In this document: positions 16,588 through 24,243 of the stretch, in pieces
Numbering within the stretch: the first letter of the stretch is position 1
How the letters are laid out: every line of letters starts with the position of its first letter
Source: Desulfobacteraceae bacterium
GTDB taxonomy: Bacteria; Desulfobacterota; DSM-4660; Desulfatiglandales; Desulfatiglandaceae
Assembly (NCBI GenBank): GCA_016844935.1
Contig: JAERTK010000207.1
Coordinates: 1 to 39,798 of the forward strand
DNA length: 39,798 nt
Reading direction: 5' to 3'
Program-made: the position numbers and the translations under genes
Notes under the pieces: generated by a model
Seen by the model: the letters and a program-made list of their open reading frames with translations, nothing else
The model's database searches: none
Told to the model about the DNA's origin: nothing

Positions 16588-17391
16588 TTAGCCTTTAGCT
16601 TTTAGCGCCATCAAGACCGCTTCCAGAACCCCTCCGCCGATGGCCAGGGCTTTATCGGAAATGGTCCAGCAGCTTTCCTGAACATTCCGGGGGTCCACGT
16701 CACCGCTCTTCAGACCTTTTTCTACGGATACGCCGTCATGGAGCAATCCGCGCAGCATCCCGGAAATGGGCGCCCGAATGGGCGTATCTCCTGCATAGGC
16801 AACAGTATCGCCTTTTTCCACATGGGTCCCGATGGAGAGTTCACCTTTTAAAACACCGGGGGCCGGAGCCCTGATGACCCGTTCGGAACCGAACCCCTTC
16901 ACATCACCGGGAATGCCGGTATTGGGGATTGCCGATCCTTGCCGGATCACCCGGCCCAGGGTATGCCCCCGCTTGGTTTCAACAATGGCGTGAACATCCA
17001 CTCCCGCCGTGAACCCCGGCCCCAGACCCACCACAAAAAGCGCATCATCCATGGCGGTGCCCATGTTCTTCTTGGCCATAATGGCGTCTATGACGGCAAA
17101 AGGCGTTATCTCCTTTACGATTTCTGCCTTTGGATCCACCATGACGGGAATCACCCCATCATCCAGAGCCGTCAAAATATCTTCCCGGCCCTGCGCCCGC
17201 CGGGCAGTCATATCCTCAACGGTGACTTCCCCTTCATAGACCGCATCCGACAGGGAAACACTCCGGCGAACTGTGAGAGGCTGCTCGATTTCAGTCATCA
17301 TAACAGGGAATCCGCTTCGCCACAACCGGGCAGCCACCCCGGTGGCAAGATCCCCTGCCCCTTTGATGACGATTCGCATCTCTTTAAACAT
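16588..17391 (-). CDS. yqeB: YqeB/EF2563-family selenium-dependent molybdenum hydroxylase system protein
   Basis: A 267-aa protein of the EF2563/YqeB family, which co-occurs with selenium-dependent molybdenum hydroxylases. Seen: VIKGAGDLATGVAARLWRSGF, MTEIEQPLTVRRSVS, VDPKAEI, FVVGLGPGF, HAIVETKRGH, and a C-terminal lipoyl/biotinyl-like barrel (VIRAPAPGVL, ISGMLRGLLHDG). Three in-frame starts exist; ATG 17391 is chosen because GGAG lies 10 nt before it. Role inferred from family: a step in labile-selenium or cofactor maturation of the hydroxylase. Confidence 0.88.
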   Translation of the reverse strand: MFKEMRIVIKGAGDLATGVAARLWRSGFPVMMTEIEQPLTVRRSVSLSDAVYEGEVTVEDMTARRAQGREDILTALDDGVIPVMVDPKAEIVKEITPFAVIDAIMAKKNMGTAMDDALFVVGLGPGFTAGVDVHAIVETKRGHTLGRVIRQGSAIPNTGIPGDVKGFGSERVIRAPAPGVLKGELSIGTHVEKGDTVAYAGDTPIRAPISGMLRGLLHDGVSVEKGLKSGDVDPRNVQESCWTISDKALAIGGGVLEAVLMALKAKG

Positions 17392-17483
17392 ATCCAACAC
17401 TCCATTTTTGTCTTTCAAACGCGTAGGTCTTTTGATTTATTCCTGTCCCCCGACAACTGCCCCCTGCACCCTGTAAACATTGA

Positions 17484-18530
17484 CTATTTCCCGAATGAAC
17501 ACCGGGGAAAATGACACGTATCACACTCCAGACACATGCCCCCATGGGCCATGGACGCAAAATCTTCCCGGGTGATCCGCTCCCCTGCCAGAACCCTTGG
17601 CAGAATGAGATCCAGCACCGTGGCCCTGAAAAAAAGAACACAGGCCGGCAACCCCAGGACGGGAACATCCCCGAAACGCCCATACAGAAACATGGCACCC
17701 GGCAGTACGGGCGTGCCGTAAACAATATCCTCGGCTCCGGCATCGGCAATGGCCACGCGCGTAATGTCATCGGGGTCCACGCTCATGCCACCGGCCACAA
17801 CGATCATTTCAGCACCCTGTTGAAGGTATTGTTTGATTTCGAAGGCGATGCGCTCCCGGTCATCAGGGGCAAAGGAAATCCCCAGAATACCGCAATGGTA
17901 ATCCTTCAGCTTCTTTCGGATAATGGGCGCAAATTTGTCGTCGATGAGCCCTGAAAACACCTCGTTGCCGGTGATCACGATGCCGGTTTTGGGCGTAAGA
18001 AAAGGTTTTACACAAAAGAAATCGTCCACTGACAGGGCTATTTCTTCCGCAGCTTGAAGGTTTTCCTCGTCGATGATCAGGGGAATGGCCCGCACGCCGG
18101 CAAGGAGATCTCCCGGGTCCACCACGGAATTGGCATGCCTGGAGGAACAACTGATATCCGGCACCAGATTGATGCGGGTGAGCGCCGCCACATCCACCTT
18201 TAAAAGGCCGCGATAACGCGCTTTCAGCTGGATCTTCCCCTCTGAAGGATGGGGATCAAAGGCCACGCCTTTTCCGGAAAGGGCCGTTGCCAGGCGAAGG
18301 GCTGCGTCGTCCTCGTGAAATTCGCCCGGTTCCAGGTGCAAGACGTACAGATGTTCCTTTCCGACCCTTTTTAGATGGGGCACATCTTCTTCCCTGATGA
18401 TATGCCCTTTTCTAAAAGCCGGACCCTTGAATTGTCCGGGTCTGATTTCGGTGATATCGTGGGCCAGTATGGTTCCCACGGATTGATCAACGGGAATAAC
18501 CGTTGCCGAAGATTTGAATTTGTTTGCCAT
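17484..18530 (-). CDS. MoeA-like molybdopterin-binding protein with Cys-rich tail
   Basis: A 348-aa protein. The N-terminal half resembles the MoeA domain (VDQSVGTILAHDITEIRPGQFKGPAFRKG). The second half is a MoCF_biosynth domain (IVITGNEVFSGLIDDKFAPII, MIVVAGGMSVDPDD, VLPGAMFLYG, VLGLPACVLFF). It ends with GGMCLECDTCHFPRC, a cysteine cluster absent from classical MoeA, which might bind metal. It is shorter than MoeA (about 410 aa) and sits between modC and yqeB. A role in molybdenum insertion or cofactor handling for the same hydroxylase pathway is likely; it is probably not the general MoeA. Confidence 0.82.
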   Translation of the reverse strand: MANKFKSSATVIPVDQSVGTILAHDITEIRPGQFKGPAFRKGHIIREEDVPHLKRVGKEHLYVLHLEPGEFHEDDAALRLATALSGKGVAFDPHPSEGKIQLKARYRGLLKVDVAALTRINLVPDISCSSRHANSVVDPGDLLAGVRAIPLIIDEENLQAAEEIALSVDDFFCVKPFLTPKTGIVITGNEVFSGLIDDKFAPIIRKKLKDYHCGILGISFAPDDRERIAFEIKQYLQQGAEMIVVAGGMSVDPDDITRVAIADAGAEDIVYGTPVLPGAMFLYGRFGDVPVLGLPACVLFFRATVLDLILPRVLAGERITREDFASMAHGGMCLECDTCHFPRCSFGK

Positions 18531-18586
18531 TCTTAAAACTCCTTGAATCTGTTGCTGATTTTTACGTGTTAAAGGTTAACCCAATT

Positions 18587-19630
18587 TCAGCATCCGTGAA
18601 GGGCACGAAGCTTGAGAATCCCATACACGGGATTTTCTGTGGATAAGGAAAGGGATCGGGCTTGTTCAGTGGTCATCTGGGCATGTACCCGCTCCTCCGC
18701 CACCATGACTTCCACGTGGGCCATCCCCCCCTTATGTTCGATGTTTCTAACACGTCCCCGGAACCGGTTTACCCGGGGACCCGGCGGCGGATAAGGGGAA
18801 ATATAGACATCCTTTGGATGGATGGCCACCCGTTCAAACGCTTCGCCTCCATCTTCCGGAACAAACAGCGGCCGGCCAGCCCACTTTACACGCACCAGGC
18901 CATTCCCCAAGCTTTCCTCGTAAGTACAGCAAAGCACATTGGGCTTTTCCAGGAAACCGCTTTCAGAAGGTTTTCCCTGAAACATGATTTCATCAATTCC
19001 GCCCATCTGTTCCAATTTCCCTTCATTCATGACCCCCATGCGATCCCCAAGCTCCCGCGCTTCTTCCAGATTGTGAGTGACAAACAGCATGGTGGTATTA
19101 ATCTGTGATTGAATCCGTTTCAACTCCAGGCGGAGATAGCGGGCCGTTTTAAAATCGAGACTGCTGAACGGTTCATCCAATAGCAGAAGCTTCGGGGATG
19201 AAACCAGGGCTCTGGCCAGCGCCAAACGTTGTTTTTCTCCGCCGCTCAGCGTTTCTGGCAAACGTTCCGCCAAAGGCCCCAGGCGTAAAAGTTTCATCAG
19301 TTCCAAAACCCGGTTTCCTTTTTTATCTTTGTTCATGTCAAGCCTTTTGAGGGCCATTAGAATGTTTTTTCGAGCCGACATGTGAGGAAAGAGCAACAGA
19401 TCCTGAAACAGGTATCCAATCTCTCGTTTGAACGTGGGGAAACCATCCACACATTTCCCGTCCATGAAAATATGCCCTTTATAAGGAACAAGCCCTGCTA
19501 TCATATCCAGCAGGGTGGTTTTTCCCGCACCGGACGATCCCACCATCACAAAGAGCTCCCCGTCCCGAATATTCACGGAAATGCCCTTTATAACGCCGTT
19601 TCGAACATTTTCCAGGGTCACATCAGCCAT
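18587..19630 (-). CDS. modC: Molybdate ABC transporter ATP-binding protein
   Basis: A 347-aa ATPase. Start ATG 19630 (MADVTLENV) is 5 bp after the permease stop; the longer open frame lies inside modB. Walker A VGSSGAGKTTL, Q-loop LFQDLLLF, signature LSGGEKQRLALARAL, Walker B LLLLDEPFSSLD and switch His THNLEEA are all present. The C-terminal ~100 residues form a TOBE-like domain (VAIHPKDVYISPYPP, FRGRVRNIEHKGGMAHVEV), usual for ModC oxyanion sensing. It energises uptake through the ModB pore. Confidence 0.9.
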   Translation of the reverse strand: MADVTLENVRNGVIKGISVNIRDGELFVMVGSSGAGKTTLLDMIAGLVPYKGHIFMDGKCVDGFPTFKREIGYLFQDLLLFPHMSARKNILMALKRLDMNKDKKGNRVLELMKLLRLGPLAERLPETLSGGEKQRLALARALVSSPKLLLLDEPFSSLDFKTARYLRLELKRIQSQINTTMLFVTHNLEEARELGDRMGVMNEGKLEQMGGIDEIMFQGKPSESGFLEKPNVLCCTYEESLGNGLVRVKWAGRPLFVPEDGGEAFERVAIHPKDVYISPYPPPGPRVNRFRGRVRNIEHKGGMAHVEVMVAEERVHAQMTTEQARSLSLSTENPVYGILKLRALHGC

Positions 19631-19635
19631 TATCT

Positions 19636-20424
19636 CTACCGGCCGGGCGAAATCGCTTGCCGGGGACCATGGCCGATCCACCGAAGCGCCAGCAGAAGCA
19701 CAAATCCCGTGGCCATCAAAACCCAGGCGCAAGACAGGGCTTTCCCCAGTTCACCACTGGAAATATTCAGGTAAACCGCCATGGGAAGGGTTTCGGTCTT
19801 GAACCGTATGGCGCCTGCCACCATGAGCGTGGCACCAAACTCCCCCATGGCCCGGGTCCATGCTAGGACGGTTCCCGACAGGATTCCCTTTCGTGCCAGC
19901 GGAAGGCTGATCTGGAAAAACACCTGAAGCGGCCTTAATCCCATTGTGGCTGCCGCCCATTCATACCGATATCCCATCCTCTCAAATGCGGCACGGCTGG
20001 TTCGCAGAACAATGGGGCATGCCACAAAACTCTGGGCCAGCACGGCCCCAAGGGGTGTAAACAGGACATGGATACCCCATTTTCCCAATTGGGCCCCCAG
20101 CATATTTTGTCCAAAGAGAAAAAGAAGGCCGACGCCGGCAAGCAACGGGGTGATCACCAGGGGCAGGTCTAGAAATGTATCCAGTATCTCTTTTCCCGGA
20201 AATGTACTGCGCGCCAGGAAATACCCGGCCGGTACTCCCAGAAGCAACGCAAGGGTGGTGGAAAAAATAGAGGTTGTCAAACTGAGTCTCAGCGCGAATC
20301 GGGTTTCGTCCGATGAAAGCGCCCGAAAGATCTCTCCGGGGGACAAACGGACAAAAAGAGCAAACAGAACCCCTGCGGTGAAAAGGGCCAGCACGGCGAG
20401 CGGTATTACAAATATACGCTTCAT
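19636..20424 (-). CDS. modB: Molybdate ABC transporter permease
   Basis: A 262-aa inner-membrane protein with about five to six hydrophobic helices, starting with IFVIPLAVLALFTAGVLFALFV. The BPD_transp_1/ModB coupling loop is clear: ISLPLARKGILSGTVLAWTRAMGEFGATLMVAG. It overlaps the end of modA by 4 bp (ATGA), so the two are translationally coupled. A closely related tungstate permease (TupB) cannot be fully excluded. Confidence 0.9.
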   Translation of the reverse strand: MKRIFVIPLAVLALFTAGVLFALFVRLSPGEIFRALSSDETRFALRLSLTTSIFSTTLALLLGVPAGYFLARSTFPGKEILDTFLDLPLVITPLLAGVGLLFLFGQNMLGAQLGKWGIHVLFTPLGAVLAQSFVACPIVLRTSRAAFERMGYRYEWAAATMGLRPLQVFFQISLPLARKGILSGTVLAWTRAMGEFGATLMVAGAIRFKTETLPMAVYLNISSGELGKALSCAWVLMATGFVLLLALRWIGHGPRQAISPGR

Positions 20425-21191
20425 GGCTTTCCTTTTTGAGTTTCCGCTTGGGGAAGTGCCAGAAAACCGAATTCCTGAAACACCCCCATGGCCCGCTCAG
20501 ACGCCATGAAATCGCAGAACCGCTTTGCGGCCTTTGGATATTCAGAACCCTTCAAAACCGAAATGGCAACGGTTTCGGGGTGAAAATAGTGGCTTGGAAT
20601 CTTAACCATTCGAATTCGGTTCTTAAATTGGAAAGCGTCGGCCCTGCCGATGATGGCGGCATCCACATCCCCTTCCGCCACATAAAGGGCCAGCTGTTTG
20701 ACCGTTGCGCCATACACCACCACATTGTTGAGGATGACTTCTTCAAGGGGAGACCGGGACAAAATCTTTCGGGCCATTCTTCCCAATGCCATGGCCTTTG
20801 GGTCTCCCATGGCCAGTCGCAGGCCCGGTCGAGCCAGATCATCGAAAGTGCGGATCAAACCCACTTTATGAATATTAACCCCCACAACAGCGGTGTGGGC
20901 TGCCAGCATCTTTCGGGAACTGATGAGACCCATTTTTTCCAGTTTTTGGATGTAAAAATACGCACCTGGCATGAATAGGTCACCCTGGCCCGATGCCACA
21001 ATGGAAGACAGGAGCTGCCCGCTTCCGCCATAGTTAACATGCACCTTGTGTTCGGTCTCCTCTTGAAAGGCTTTAACCAACCGGTCCGTGGGTTGGCGCA
21101 TGCCGGCCCCGGAAAAAAGGAGCAGTTCCGCTGAAAAACAGGTGGTAAAAACCCCAAAAAGAAGGGTTAAAACAGTTGCCAGCAGAAACAC
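20421..21191 (-). CDS. modA: Molybdate ABC transporter substrate-binding protein
   Basis: A 256-aa periplasmic binding protein with hydrophobic signal segment FLLATVLTLLFGVFTTCFSA. The mature part shows the ModA/SBP_bac_11 pattern: LLLFSGAGMRQPTDRLVKAF, NYGGSGQLLSSI, GDLFMPGAYFYI, LRLAMGDPKAMALGRMA and GDVDAAIIGRAD. The open frame begins at GTG 21191, which gives a signal peptide without the usual positive N-region; seven codons upstream the same frame reads LWFIKRA, so translation may begin earlier at a non-ATG codon. Molybdate is the likely ligand given its neighbours; tungstate is possible. Confidence 0.87.
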   Translation of the reverse strand: MFLLATVLTLLFGVFTTCFSAELLLFSGAGMRQPTDRLVKAFQEETEHKVHVNYGGSGQLLSSIVASGQGDLFMPGAYFYIQKLEKMGLISSRKMLAAHTAVVGVNIHKVGLIRTFDDLARPGLRLAMGDPKAMALGRMARKILSRSPLEEVILNNVVVYGATVKQLALYVAEGDVDAAIIGRADAFQFKNRIRMVKIPSHYFHPETVAISVLKGSEYPKAAKRFCDFMASERAMGVFQEFGFLALPQAETQKGKP

Positions 21192-21238
21192 CGCCCGCTT
21201 TATAAACCATAATTTAGAGATTTCGATGAATCACCTCA

Positions 21239-21757
21239 TCATAAAAAGAAAGCCGCTTCCTTTTTCAACCAGTCAAGCCATCCCTCGAGTGTGGAAATTC
21301 TGAAGCCATAAACCAAACGCCTGTAATCGTCCCCTTCCGCCAATTTCTTTTTCCTTAGAATCTCTTCAAATTGCTCCAGAAGAGTAATCTGGGAATTCAC
21401 CAGTGCGCTTCCCCCTTGAATGCCCAGATGATGAAAAAAATAGAGCTTGGCCAGAAATTCAATACGTAAATCCCGCGCATGGTCCGTTGGACTATTCAAC
21501 CATTTCAAAAAACGCTCCCTGCCAGGGGGCAGAATGGAAAAAACACGTTTGGAGGGTCGCGTATCCTGGGCTTCGAGGCTTGAATTCACGAACCCTTCCT
21601 TATCCAGACGTTTTAAAAGCGCGTATAGTTGGCTCGTACTGACACGCCACGCAGGCCCCAGACCGGTCTCCAGAAATTGGAGTATCTCATAACCATGCCG
21701 GGGCCCCGACATCAAAGCCCCAAACAGGGCATACTCCGTGGCAGGCTTGTCTTTCAT
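21239..21757 (-). CDS. PadR-family transcriptional regulator of the mod operon
   Basis: A 172-aa regulator. The N-terminal PadR winged helix covers about residues 8-85 (EYALFGALMSGPRHGYEILQFLE, STSQLYALLKRLDKEGFV, KRVFSILPPGRERFLKWL). The C-terminal helical dimerisation domain (Vir_act_alpha_C type) has EFLAKLYFFHHLG and ends WLDWLKKEAAFFL. GGGGGT precedes ATG 21757. It is the first gene before modABC with only 47 bp to modA, so it probably autoregulates and controls molybdate uptake. PadR proteins are not the usual ModE-type regulators of mod genes, which makes the arrangement notable. Confidence 0.9.
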   Translation of the reverse strand: MKDKPATEYALFGALMSGPRHGYEILQFLETGLGPAWRVSTSQLYALLKRLDKEGFVNSSLEAQDTRPSKRVFSILPPGRERFLKWLNSPTDHARDLRIEFLAKLYFFHHLGIQGGSALVNSQITLLEQFEEILRKKKLAEGDDYRRLVYGFRISTLEGWLDWLKKEAAFFL

Positions 21758-21801
21758 GACCCCCTCTGCTTTTCGTCAATCATCCAGGAATCAAGTGAAA
21801 A

Positions 21802-21819
21802 AATGGCCTTAAGGCCATT
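21802..21819 (-). terminator. Perfect hairpin plus T-run in the mod operon leader
   Basis: AATGGCCTTAAGGCCATT is an 18-bp perfect palindrome (7-bp stem, TTAA loop). On the minus strand it is followed by more T residues (TTTTTT run), the form of an intrinsic terminator. It lies between the predicted padR promoter and the padR start, so it may attenuate the operon, or end a transcript coming from the solute-binding protein gene upstream. Confidence 0.5.
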
Positions 21820-21825
21820 CAAAAT

Positions 21826-21867
21826 ATATTCTATAATAGAATATTCCAAAATGTTTTATTCCGTCAA
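21826..21867 (-). promoter_or_regulatory. padR-mod promoter with a perfect 19-bp operator-like dyad
   Basis: On the minus strand TTGACG (21867-21862) and TATTCT (21843-21838) are separated by 18 bp. A perfect dyad, ATATTCTAT-A-ATAGAATAT (21826-21844), covers the -10. AT-rich dyads over the promoter are typical PadR targets, so autorepression by the downstream PadR protein is the simplest reading. The dyad is seen; the binding protein is inferred. Confidence 0.6.
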
Positions 21868-21933
21868 GGAAAAAGGGACCCCATTCCCGTTTCATTTTAG
21901 AAGCCCATTGACTTTTATGCCTGTTGATGCAGA

Positions 21934-22185
21934 ATGTGCAACGGGTTTGCACCATATTCCATCATACTTGGGGGAAAACATGCGCATTGGACGGTGGGTG
22001 AATACGTGGCCAGGGTGAAACAATATCTGAAAGAGGAAGCAGGTGATGTGGACCGCGTTGCAGCCCGTGTCAAATCGGCTGAATGGGATCCGAAGCCACT
22101 ACCCAAACAACCGTTGGAAGCCTATATGATGAGCACGAAAACACGTATTAAAACCATCCGGAAGCACATGGAAAATTCGGACTAA
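21934..22185 (+). CDS. Small hypothetical protein (uncertain)
   Basis: An 83-codon frame whose second half has protein-like composition (EYVARVKQYLKEEAGDVDRVAARVKSAEWD, then KTRIKTIRKHMENSD). It overlaps the end of the convergent solute-binding protein gene by 4 bp. There is no clear ribosome-binding site and I recognise no family. It might be the C-terminal remnant of a longer gene or a chance frame. Confidence 0.3.
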   Translation: MCNGFAPYSIILGGKHAHWTVGEYVARVKQYLKEEAGDVDRVAARVKSAEWDPKPLPKQPLEAYMMSTKTRIKTIRKHMENSD

Positions 22186-23939
22186 TCGCTTTTTTTCACC
22201 GGTCTGATATTGCAGAAAGACCAGCGGTTTCCGATGCCGCCCACCATTTCGACCCAGCCCGTGAAACGGTCCTCCCGAACCCCTTCTGCCAGTTTGGGGG
22301 TATAAAGGGGCAGCCATGGCAGATCGCGCATGAGGATTTCCTGCATCTCCCAGATGAGTTTCTGACGCTTTTGGCGGTCCATGGCATCGGCACTGGCATC
22401 AGCGATGCGATCAAAGACAGGGTTGTCATAACCACTGGTATTCCATCCCTTGGGCCTGTTGTTTTTTGAGACAAAGAAGTTCCTCAAATAATCCGGATCC
22501 AGGGACAGGTTTCCATACCCCAGGACAAACAGGTCAAAATCGTGACGGGTCTTCACCTGTTGAATGAGGGAACCCAGGGGCATGGGTTTACTGGTGGCGG
22601 GAATGCCCAGCATCTTTAGCCATTCCTGAATCATGATTCCCACCATGGCCCTCTGGGGATCATAATCCGCAGGGGGCGTGAGAATGGTCAGCCGTTTCAT
22701 CTCCCTGCCGTCCGGCAGACGCAGATCTTCACCCTGAACAACCTCGCCTTCCGCATTCACCGGAGGATCTTCCCATGTATAGCCCGCTTCTTTCAACAAC
22801 TGATGGGCCTTTCGAATCCTTTCATCCCGGGTCATCCCCTCGCCATACCTGGGCACATTGGGATTGTACCAGAAGGCATTGCTGGAAGGCACAATTGAGT
22901 CGGCCTGCAAAGCGTATCCCTGGAGGATTCTTTTCACGATAAAATGCTTGTCCGTTATGAGAGCAACGGCTTTCCTGAAATGTATGTCGTCAAATGGTTT
23001 CTTTCTGAGGTTGAAACCCGCATAATAGAGGGCGCTCTTTTCACTGGTGTAGATCTTGACGTTTTCACGGTCCTCCAGATCTGCCAGATACCCCTGCTGC
23101 AACCCCCACCAGAACATGTGGATGCTCCCTTTCATAAGCGCCAGGACCGCGGCATCGCTGGTACCAAAAAATTTAAATATGATGCCATCAATATGGGGCC
23201 CCAGACGGTATCCGGCGATCTGTTGCCCCTGCCCGAAAAAGTGTTCATTCTTCTCCAGGAACACATAAGCCCCCTTGCGCCACTCTTTAAGTACAAATGG
23301 ACCGCTGCTGATGGGGTTCGTGATCTTCTGTTTAAGAACTTCAAGCAGCGGTTTTTCAGAACCCTTCACACGTTCAAGAATCGCTCCCCAATATTTTTTT
23401 TGAACGATGGGTGTGGTGAGGGTCCGGGACAGGAAAATGGCCTTGGGTTCCCTGAGGGTAAACCGGACCGTGCGCTTGTCCGGTGTCTCAATTTTCTCTA
23501 CAAATTCCCAACTGGACAGATATCGGGGGACATTTAACGTTTTGATGAGATGACCCGTGAATGCCACATCCTCGGATGTCAGTTCGGATCCGTCAGACCA
23601 TTTCGCTGGCCGCATTTTGACGGTGTACGTGAGCTTTTCAGGATCATACACCGGATGATCCGATGCCAGCCAGGGTGTCAGGTCCAGGTTTTTGGGCTCA
23701 CGAATATAGAGGGGTTGATATATCTGGCTCAGAACCTTGCCGGACCAGGCATCGGTGGCCAGCCAGACATTGAGGGTCTTGGGTTCCTCCAGCAGACCGA
23801 TTTTGATGTAGTTCTTGGCGTGGGCGCTGGGCCCAAAATGAATGGGAATCATCAGAATCCACAAAAAAAGTGTCAAGCAGATAAAACCCGGCATTACTGC
23901 ATGAAAAATCTCTTTTCCCATTTTCGGATATTCGCGCAT
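22182..23939 (-). CDS. ABC transporter solute-binding protein, family 5 (peptide/nickel type)
   Basis: A 585-aa periplasmic protein with signal segment FICLTLFLWILMIPIHFGPSAHA. SBP_bac_5 features: EEPKTLNVWLATDAWSGKVLSQIYQPLY, YTVKMRPAKWSDGSELTSEDVAFT, FDDIHFRKAVALITDKHFIV, LLKEAGYTWEDPP and LSLDPDYLRNFFVS. Family members deliver oligopeptides, nickel chelates or sugars to Dpp/Opp-type permeases. No permease or ATPase gene is adjacent, so it is an orphan that must use a transporter encoded elsewhere or serve as a sensor. Ligand unknown. Confidence 0.87.
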   Translation of the reverse strand: MREYPKMGKEIFHAVMPGFICLTLFLWILMIPIHFGPSAHAKNYIKIGLLEEPKTLNVWLATDAWSGKVLSQIYQPLYIREPKNLDLTPWLASDHPVYDPEKLTYTVKMRPAKWSDGSELTSEDVAFTGHLIKTLNVPRYLSSWEFVEKIETPDKRTVRFTLREPKAIFLSRTLTTPIVQKKYWGAILERVKGSEKPLLEVLKQKITNPISSGPFVLKEWRKGAYVFLEKNEHFFGQGQQIAGYRLGPHIDGIIFKFFGTSDAAVLALMKGSIHMFWWGLQQGYLADLEDRENVKIYTSEKSALYYAGFNLRKKPFDDIHFRKAVALITDKHFIVKRILQGYALQADSIVPSSNAFWYNPNVPRYGEGMTRDERIRKAHQLLKEAGYTWEDPPVNAEGEVVQGEDLRLPDGREMKRLTILTPPADYDPQRAMVGIMIQEWLKMLGIPATSKPMPLGSLIQQVKTRHDFDLFVLGYGNLSLDPDYLRNFFVSKNNRPKGWNTSGYDNPVFDRIADASADAMDRQKRQKLIWEMQEILMRDLPWLPLYTPKLAEGVREDRFTGWVEMVGGIGNRWSFCNIRPVKKSD

Positions 23940-24017
23940 TATTTCCTCCCTAAATCATATTCAATGGTGCATATTATAGTACCTTATCACCTTGTCTTCT
24001 GTCACAGAAAACAAGAA

Positions 24018-24151
24018 AGTTGTCAGTTATCAGTTGGCAGTTGTCAGTAAAAGCCTGCTGGTAATAATCTATTTTCAATTCTCTGAAGGAGGCTTCTGAA
24101 TGCCGATCGATCCCTTCTGTTTTGAAAATAAGATCTGACAACTGATAACTG
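24018..24151. repeat. Inverted copies of a CAGTTATCAGTTGKCAG repeat
   Basis: Tandem 7-8 bp units (AGTTGTCAGTTATCAGTTGG, then CAGTTGTCAGT) at 24018-24048. An inverted copy, CTGACAACTGATAACTG, lies at 24135-24151 and matches 24024-24040 with one mismatch. Together they could form a long stem enclosing about 94 bp. The stretch 23940-24243 holds no gene. Low-complexity repeats of this type are dispersed in many genomes; function unknown. Confidence 0.5.
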
Positions 24152-24243
24152 CGGCTATGCCGCGTTCGTTTTTATGGCGCCATATCAAAAGGCTTAATTC
24201 TTTGTGGAAAAAATAACGGCATGGGGAATGTGAGACCGTGCCC

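Noticed and set aside
17384..17770. 128-codon minus-strand frame across the moeA-like/yqeB junction
   Set aside because: Antiparallel-free shadow of the moeA-like gene in another frame with Trp/Pro/Cys-rich, non-protein-like composition.
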